A stretch of 9,785 nt of DNA from JANWZL01 sp037445185 (GTDB lineage: Bacteria > Pseudomonadota > Gammaproteobacteria > Burkholderiales > Thiobacillaceae), in assembly GCA_037445185.1 (NCBI GenBank), contig JBBIKZ010000092.1:1-9785 (forward strand). The letters are read 5' to 3'. The notes below the pieces were generated by a model, which ran no database searches, was not told where the DNA came from, and saw nothing but the letters and a program-made list of their open reading frames with translations. Numbering within the stretch: the first letter of the stretch is position 1; each line of letters starts with the position of its first letter. Below, in pieces: positions 5,603-9,785 of the stretch. The position numbers and the translations under genes are program-made.

Positions 5603-6871
5603 ATGTCCCTGCACGCCCTCCTGCTGGACTTCAATTCCTATTTCGCCGCGGTGGAACAGCAGCTGCGCCCGGCGCTGCGCGGCCGGCCCGTGGGCATCCT
5701 GCCGGTGTTGGCCGAGACCACTTGCTTGATCGCCGCCAGCTACGAGGCCAAGCGTTTCGGCGTCAAGACCGGCACCCCGGTGGCCGAGGCGCGGCGCCTC
5801 TGCCCGGACATCGTCTTCGTCCAGGCGCGACCGCGGGTCTATGTGGAGATGCACCACCGCCTGATGGCGGTGGTGGACAGCGTCATCGCCATCGGCGAGG
5901 TCCTGTCCATCGACGAGGTGATGTGCGAGCTGACCGGCTCCTGGCAGCAGGAGGCGGTGGCGGTCGAGCTCGCCCGCCGCGTGAAACGGAGGCTGCTCGA
6001 CGAGGTCGGCGAGTGCCTCACCTGCTCGGTGGGCATCGCCCCCAACCGTTTCCTGGCCAAGGTCGCCTCCAACATGCAGAAGCCGAACGGGCTCACCGTC
6101 ATCCGCGCGTCCGACCTGCCCGACATCTTGTTCGGTCTGGAGTTGGAGGACCTGCACGGGGTGGGGCGCGCCATGAGTGCGCGTCTGCGGCGCGCCGGGA
6201 TCGACTCGGTGGCTGCACTCTGCCGTGCCAGTCGCGAGGACCTGCGCCGCATCTGGGGCGGTGTGGAGGGCGAGCGCATGTACGATCGGCTGCGCGGGCT
6301 CGAACCCGCCCTGCCGCCCACCCGGCGCGGGAGCATCGGCCACTCCCACGTCCTGCCGCCGCACCTGCGCCACGACCAGGGTGCCTGGGCGGTGCTGTCC
6401 AAGCTCACCCAGAAGGCCGCCGTGCGCCTGCGCGCCGAGGGTTATCTCGCCAGCCGCATGAGCCTGGCGGTCGAATACCGCAACCGCCCGGGCTGGGCGG
6501 CCGGCGTGCGCTTCGCCCCCATGCGCGCGACCCTGGATTTTCTCAAGGTGCTCGCCACCCTCTGGGCCGAACGGCCTCGGCCCAGACACCGGCGCGAGCG
6601 GTGGGAGCCGATGAAGGTGAGCGTCACGCTGTGGGAGCTCACCCCCGCCGATCAGACCACCCTGGCCCTGTTCCCCGAGGCAGACCAGCAGGCCGGCCTC
6701 GACGCCGCCCTGGACCGCCTGCGGCTGAAGTACGGCCCGGAGGCGATCTATTTCGGCGGCGCCTGGGGCGCCATGCAGGAGGCGCCGATGCGCATCTCCT
6801 TCACGCACGTGCCGGACCTGCGGCTGGAGGCGGACACGGTCGGCGACCTGGCGCTCTACGAAGCGGTCTGA
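5603..6871 (+). CDS. Y-family DNA polymerase (Pol IV/DinB-like translesion polymerase)
   Basis: The 422-aa protein has the full Y-family layout. Palm/fingers: LLLDFNSYFAAVE (6-18), with metal ligand D9 and probable steric gate F14; ASYEAKRFGV (45-54); and LSIDEV (101-106), giving catalytic D104 and E105; then SVGIAPNRFLAKVASNMQKPNGL (142-164). Thumb: helix-hairpin-helix LHGVGRAMSARLRRAGI (184-200). Little finger: from about 243 (GSIGHSHVLPP) to about 350. Near the C terminus TLALF (353-357) resembles a sliding-clamp binding motif. N11, where DinB usually has D, recalls UmuC. No inactivating change is visible. The start at ATG 5603 is the first in the family-like frame; the TTG at 5507 is the promoter -35 element, so longer starts are excluded. 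There is no obvious Shine-Dalgarno. No umuD, imuA or lexA partner is in the window, so it seems a stand-alone gene. Predicted: error-prone or lesion-bypass synthesis, probably repressed through the operators at 5517-5557. Confidence 0.88.
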   Translation: MSLHALLLDFNSYFAAVEQQLRPALRGRPVGILPVLAETTCLIAASYEAKRFGVKTGTPVAEARRLCPDIVFVQARPRVYVEMHHRLMAVVDSVIAIGEVLSIDEVMCELTGSWQQEAVAVELARRVKRRLLDEVGECLTCSVGIAPNRFLAKVASNMQKPNGLTVIRASDLPDILFGLELEDLHGVGRAMSARLRRAGIDSVAALCRASREDLRRIWGGVEGERMYDRLRGLEPALPPTRRGSIGHSHVLPPHLRHDQGAWAVLSKLTQKAAVRLRAEGYLASRMSLAVEYRNRPGWAAGVRFAPMRATLDFLKVLATLWAERPRPRHRRERWEPMKVSVTLWELTPADQTTLALFPEADQQAGLDAALDRLRLKYGPEAIYFGGAWGAMQEAPMRISFTHVPDLRLEADTVGDLALYEAV

Positions 6872-6913
6872 GCCGTGCAGACGACCTGCCGCCGCCGGGC
6901 GCTGCGGCTGGCC

Positions 6914-7381
6914 TCAGCCCTGCGCCTTCCGTTCCGTCCAGCGCGCCGCCGCCAGGTCGTCCGATTCGCGCGCATCGACCCAGCGCTCGCCCGCGGCGGT
7001 GCGCTCCTTCTTCCAGAACGGCGCGCGCGTCTTGAGGTAGTCCATGATGAACGCGCAGGCGGCGAAGGCCTCGCCGCGGTGGGCCGCGGCCACGGCGACC
7101 AGGACGATGGGGTCGGTGGGGCGCAGTTCCCCCACGCGGTGGATGACGGTCACGTCGATGAGGTCCCAGCGCGCGCGCGCCTCGTCCACGATCTGCGCCA
7201 GGGCGCGTTCCGTCATGCCCGGGTAGTGCTCCAGGGTCATGCGCGCGACCTCTTCGCCGTCGCTGCGGTCGCGGGCGATGCCCAGGAAGCTCGCCACGGC
7301 ACCCACCCCCGGGTGATCGCGGTACAGCGCCACGACCTCGGCGGTGAGGTCGAACGGCTCGGTCTGGACGACGATCTTCAT
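6914..7381 (-). CDS. moaE: Molybdopterin synthase catalytic subunit MoaE
   Basis: MoaE and MoaD together convert precursor Z (cPMP) to molybdopterin by adding two dithiolene sulfurs. The 155-aa length is typical. Conserved blocks are clear: GAVASFLGIARDRS (27-40), TLEHYPGMTERAL (49-61), VIHRVGELRPTDPIVLVAVAAAHR (79-102) and the active-site stretch FIMDYLKTRAPFWKKE (111-126), with lysines K117 and K124/K125 matching the catalytic lysine region of E. coli MoaE. RWVDARESD (133-141) near the end is also characteristic. Its ATG follows the moaD stop (TAG) with no gap, so translation is surely coupled. It is the last gene of the operon. The convergent gap to the polymerase (6872-6913) holds a short inverted repeat, GTCTG/CAGAC at 6866-6882, but no T-rich terminator. 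All the cofactor genes here act in the cytoplasm. Confidence 0.95.
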   Translation of the reverse strand: MKIVVQTEPFDLTAEVVALYRDHPGVGAVASFLGIARDRSDGEEVARMTLEHYPGMTERALAQIVDEARARWDLIDVTVIHRVGELRPTDPIVLVAVAAAHRGEAFAACAFIMDYLKTRAPFWKKERTAAGERWVDARESDDLAAARWTERKAQG

Positions 7382-7639
7382 CTATCCACCGGTGACGGGC
7401 GGGAAGATGGCCACCTCGTCGTCCTCCTGCAGTCGCACCTCCGGCCCGGCCATGTCTTGGTTCACCGCCGTGCGATAGGCGCGCCCTGGCGCGAGCTGTT
7501 CGGCCCAGACGCCGCCGCGCGCGCGCAGCCAGTCGAGCAGGTCGCCCAAGGTGGCCACCCCGGCCGGCAGCTCGGCCGCCTCCTGGCCCGTGCCGAAGGC
7601 CTCGCGCAGGCGGGCGAAATAGAGCAGTCTCACCTTCAT
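7382..7639 (-). CDS. moaD: Molybdopterin synthase sulfur carrier subunit MoaD
   Basis: The 85-aa ubiquitin-like protein carries sulfur as a C-terminal thiocarboxylate to MoaE. It starts MKVRLLYFARLREAFG, a characteristic MoaD opening, and ends EDDEVAIFPPVTGG with the required terminal Gly-Gly (84-85). Length is normal. The start at 7639 overlaps the end of moeA by ATGA (7636-7639), and its stop directly abuts moaE. The activating enzyme MoeB is not in this window. Confidence 0.95.
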   Translation of the reverse strand: MKVRLLYFARLREAFGTGQEAAELPAGVATLGDLLDWLRARGGVWAEQLAPGRAYRTAVNQDMAGPEVRLQEDDEVAIFPPVTGG

Positions 7640-8835
7640 GTCGTGAGTTCCGTGAGGGGGATGAAGGCGACGGCCTCCCCTGGCGCGACCGTGCGCCCGA
7701 TGTCCAGGTCGATGAGGCCGTCGGCCCAGGCGACCGAGGTGAGCACACCCGAACTCTGGTTGGGGTAAAGCACTGCCCGACCGTCCTCGATGCGGGCGCG
7801 CAGGAACTCGCGCCGTGTGCCGGGTTTGCTCCAGGAAAAACCCGCAGGCACGGAAAACCGTAACGGCTCCCGCACGACCGCGCCCATGCGCCTGAGCAGA
7901 AAGGGGCGCACGAACAGGCAGAAGACCACGAAGGCGGAGACCGGATTGCCGGGCAGGCCGAGGAAATCGGCCGCCCCCACCCGGCCGTAGACGAGCGGCT
8001 TGCCCGGTTTCATCGCCACCCGCCACAGCGCGATGTGCCCCAGCCGCGCCACCGCCGCCTTGACGTGGTCCTCCTCGCCCACCGACACACCGCCACTGGT
8101 GATCACCACGTCGGCCTGGTGGCCCGCGGCCTCCAGGGTCGTGACGGTGGCATCCGGGTCGTCGGGCACGTCGCCGAGGTCGATCACCTCGCAGCCCAGC
8201 GCCCCGAGCAGGGCGGTGAGGGTCGCGCGGTTGGAGTTGTAGATCTGGCCGGGCGCCAGCGGCCGCCCCGGCGCGACGAGCTCGTCGCCGGTAAAGAAGA
8301 CGGCCACCCGCAACGGGCGACAGACGGTCAGCTCGGTACACCCGGCCGAGGCGGCAACCCCCAGGCGGGCCGGCGTCAGGCGCTCGCCAGCCGCCAGCAC
8401 GGTCTGGCCGGCGGCCATGTCCTCGCCGGCGCGGCGGATGTGATCGCCTGGCCGTGGCGCCCGCCAGATGAGGATCGTCTCACCCGCGACCTCGCAATCC
8501 TCCTGCATGGCGACCGCGTCCGCCCCCGGCGGAATGGGGGCACCGGTGAAGATGCGCGCCGCCTCGCCCGGGGCGAGCGCCCTGCCCACCGAACCGGCGG
8601 CGATGCGCTGGCCGACCGCGAGCCTGCGCCCTTCCGCCCAGTCTGCCGTGTTGAGGGCATAGCCATCCATGGCCGAGTTGTCCATGGGCGGGACAGCGAC
8701 GCCGCTGACGATCGGTGCGGCCAGGATGCGGCCGAGCGCGGCATCGACACTCAGCACCTCAGTCCCGGTGACCGGCACGGCGTACTCCATGAGCCGCGCC
8801 AGGGCCGCGTCCATCGTCAGTAATTGCTCACTCAT
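7636..8835 (-). CDS. moeA: Molybdopterin molybdenumtransferase MoeA
   Basis: MoeA inserts molybdate into adenylylated molybdopterin to give the active cofactor. The 399-aa length fits. Motifs in order: VPPMDNSAMDGYA (48-60), the MoeA hallmark with D57; FTGAPIPPGADAV (97-109) with T98; FTGDELVAPG (181-190) with E185; VITSGGVSVGEEDHVK (244-259) with D256; and MKPGKPLVYGRVG...FLGLPGNPVSAF (275-302). These positions correspond to the substrate-binding acidic and threonine residues known in E. coli MoeA. I chose ATG 8835, which opens MSEQLLTMDAALARL and overlaps mobB by 8 nt. An upstream in-frame TTG at 8856 adds seven unconserved residues. The MogA/MoaB-type adenylyltransferase that precedes this step is not seen here. 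Confidence 0.95.
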   Translation of the reverse strand: MSEQLLTMDAALARLMEYAVPVTGTEVLSVDAALGRILAAPIVSGVAVPPMDNSAMDGYALNTADWAEGRRLAVGQRIAAGSVGRALAPGEAARIFTGAPIPPGADAVAMQEDCEVAGETILIWRAPRPGDHIRRAGEDMAAGQTVLAAGERLTPARLGVAASAGCTELTVCRPLRVAVFFTGDELVAPGRPLAPGQIYNSNRATLTALLGALGCEVIDLGDVPDDPDATVTTLEAAGHQADVVITSGGVSVGEEDHVKAAVARLGHIALWRVAMKPGKPLVYGRVGAADFLGLPGNPVSAFVVFCLFVRPFLLRRMGAVVREPLRFSVPAGFSWSKPGTRREFLRARIEDGRAVLYPNQSSGVLTSVAWADGLIDLDIGRTVAPGEAVAFIPLTELTT

Positions 8836-9322
8836 CGGCTTGCACGACCTCCCCAATGAAACGGCAGATCGCCGCGTGATCGTTCAAATCATAACGGCAT
8901 ATGTCGGGCAGCGGAACATCGCTCGCCACCGCCAGGATGTCGGGGTCGTCCGGATAGAGGCAGGGCTTGCCCAGCGCGCTGCGCCACACCTCGAGCTTGG
9001 GTAGTGCCGCCCGCTTGTAGCCCTCCACCAGCACCAGGTCGCACGGCGACAGGTGCCGCAGCAGCGCGTCCAGCCCGGGCTCGGGCGCCCCGCGCAGCTC
9101 GTGCACGAGCATCCAGCGCTGCGGGGTGGTGAGCAGGACCTCCAGCGCACCGGCCTGGCGGTGGCGCCAGCTGTCCTTGCCCGGGCGGTCGAGCTCGATG
9201 TCGTGATGGCTCTGCTTGATGACGGACACCTCGAGCCCCGCCTGCGCGAGCAGCGGCAGCAGCGCTTCGATCAGCGTGGTCTTGCCGCTGCCGCTCCAGC
9301 CGACGATGCCCAATACCTTCAT
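8828..9322 (-). CDS. mobB: Molybdopterin-guanine dinucleotide synthesis accessory GTPase MobB
   Basis: The 164-aa P-loop protein opens MKVLGIVGWSGSGKTTL, with Walker A G8 to T15. The next conserved segment, VIKQSHHDIELDRPGKDSWRHRQAGA, is typical of MobB (the K-x-x-H-H/D and PGKDS/W-x-R-x-x-G elements), and LVLVEGYKR, near residue 100, is the Walker B-like segment. MobB binds GTP and assists MobA in attaching GMP to the cofactor, though it is not strictly essential in E. coli. ATG 9322 is chosen over an upstream in-frame start at 9340 because GGGAGG (9331-9336) lies 8 nt before it. It is the first gene of the mobB-moeA-moaD-moaE operon. A MGD-type cofactor suggests that the host makes DMSO-reductase-family enzymes; mobA is not in the window. 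Confidence 0.93.
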   Translation of the reverse strand: MKVLGIVGWSGSGKTTLIEALLPLLAQAGLEVSVIKQSHHDIELDRPGKDSWRHRQAGALEVLLTTPQRWMLVHELRGAPEPGLDALLRHLSPCDLVLVEGYKRAALPKLEVWRSALGKPCLYPDDPDILAVASDVPLPDICRYDLNDHAAICRFIGEVVQADE

Positions 9323-9330
9323 GCCGTCAT

Positions 9331-9336
9331 CCTCCC
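9331..9336 (-). promoter_or_regulatory. Ribosome binding site deciding the mobB start
   Basis: GGGAGG on the minus strand, 8 nt upstream of ATG 9322, fixes that start. Further up, TTCACA (9375 to 9370) has a one-mismatch -35 look, but the hexamer 17 bp downstream (TAATTC) is a poor -10, so I do not call a promoter. Confidence 0.6.
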
Positions 9337-9423
9337 ACAACGCCCAGAATTAGCCATGACCGCGATCAATGTGAATGCTCACTTAGATCGCACACAGTGC
9401 AGATACTGATCTGGCATGCCGTA

Positions 9424-9785
9424 TCACAGCGCGATCAGGCCCACCCCGCCCACCATCAGCGCGCCGGCCGTCAGGTTGCGCGCCAGGTGCCGCTCGGCGA
9501 AGAACCAGTAGCCCATGAGGATGCCGAACAGGATGCTCACCCGTTTCACGGCGATCATATACGCGGTCTCGACCAGTGCCAGGGCCATGAAGTGGGTGAT
9601 GATCATCACCGCCATGAGACCTGCCACCACCAGGTGGGCCGGTCGCGGCCGAACGAGCGTCCTGAGCGATTCGGGCTGCCAGAAGGCGAACACCACCAGG
9701 GTGGCGATGCCGACCAAGGCGAAATAGAAGGCGCCGAAGCTCGCCGAGGGCATGGCCTGCATCGCCCCCTTGCCGAGCACGGAGG
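9424..9785 (-). CDS. EamA/DMT-family membrane transporter, C-terminal part (truncated by window edge)
   Basis: About 119 residues are visible, and the frame remains open to the right edge, so the N-terminal half lies outside. The visible part matches the second EamA repeat of drug/metabolite transporters: about four hydrophobic helices (roughly residues 14-33, 49-68, 78-94 and 101-118 counted from GTG 9780), the sequence ETAYMIAVKRVSILFGILMGYWFFAER, and a glycine-rich final helix (LMVGGVGLIAL). GTG 9780 is unlikely to be the true start because family members are 280-300 aa with ten helices. It lies on the same strand as the mobB operon, about 100 nt upstream, and could be co-transcribed. The substrate cannot be inferred. 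Confidence 0.8.
   Translation of the reverse strand, partial: SVLGKGAMQAMPSASFGAFYFALVGIATLVVFAFWQPESLRTLVRPRPAHLVVAGLMAVMIITHFMALALVETAYMIAVKRVSILFGILMGYWFFAERHLARNLTAGALMVGGVGLIAL

Noticed and set aside
5449..5634. Minus-strand 61-codon frame crossing the polymerase promoter and start
   Set aside because: It runs through the promoter and operators and ends inside the leader hairpin; no ribosome binding site and no recognisable sequence. A leader peptide cannot be fully excluded.
5474..7035. Long alternative frames across the polymerase gene (minus 5474-6808, plus 5722-7035)
   Set aside because: They overlap a catalytically complete polymerase frame and have low-complexity Arg/Gly/Ala/Pro or His content.
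6801..8823. Long frames overlapping moaE, moaD and moeA on both strands
   Set aside because: The three cofactor genes are unmistakable and fill this region; the other frames are shadows.
8878..8887. TGATCGTTC match to the polymerase operator inside mobB, and CGATCGTT at 3003 in tolC
   Set aside because: Both are partial, lie inside coding sequence and lack the second half site.
9370..9383. CRP-like TGTGA...TCACT upstream of mobB
   Set aside because: The half sites are separated by 4 bp instead of 6.

Overview
The window is a GC-rich, gene-dense bacterial chromosome segment with no rRNA, tRNA, CRISPR array or insertion sequence that I can see. Gene content suggests a Gram-negative proteobacterium: there is a TolC-type outer-membrane channel, a periplasmic adaptor, two exported thioredoxins, a PilZ-type protein and a molybdenum cofactor operon. 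A gamma- or betaproteobacterium is my best guess (possibly a sulfur oxidiser, because the second thioredoxin resembles SoxW-type proteins), but no phylogenetic marker is present and this is inference.

Layout. (1) 10-1545, minus strand: a 511-aa PilZ-type protein with its own sigma70-like promoter at 1571-1600. (2) 1701-4802, plus strand: a compact four-gene operon whose successive genes each overlap by exactly 4 nt (ATGA): a TlpA-like thioredoxin, a second periplasmic thioredoxin with a CPFC site, a TolC-family outer-membrane protein and a short HlyD/RND-type adaptor. No inner-membrane pump follows; the next gene is convergent. (3) 4907-5359, minus strand: a 150-aa protein resembling the dimeric alpha/beta-barrel (ABM-like) fold, behind a strong ribosome binding site and a structured leader. 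(4) 5603-6871, plus strand: a catalytically complete Y-family DNA polymerase. Its promoter carries a perfect 14-bp palindrome between -35 and -10 and a near copy just past the predicted start point. This looks like a repressor operator and resembles the Gram-positive LexA (SOS) box rather than the usual gammaproteobacterial one. (5) 6914-9322, minus strand: the operon mobB-moeA-moaD-moaE for the last steps of molybdenum cofactor synthesis, with abutting or overlapping genes. (6) 9424 to the right edge, minus strand: the C-terminal half of an EamA/DMT membrane protein, cut by the window end.

How they work together. The moa/moe/mob genes form a clear pathway unit: MoaD-MoaE make molybdopterin, MoeA inserts molybdate, MobB is an accessory GTPase. 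The thioredoxin-TolC-adaptor genes are very probably co-transcribed and all exported, suggesting an envelope function combining thiol redox chemistry with export; the substrate and the missing pump are unknown. The most interesting points are the polymerase operator pair, the pump-less redox/efflux cassette and the hairpin-rich divergent region at 5360-5602. No stretch over 300 bases lacks a gene; the largest gap is 5360-5602.
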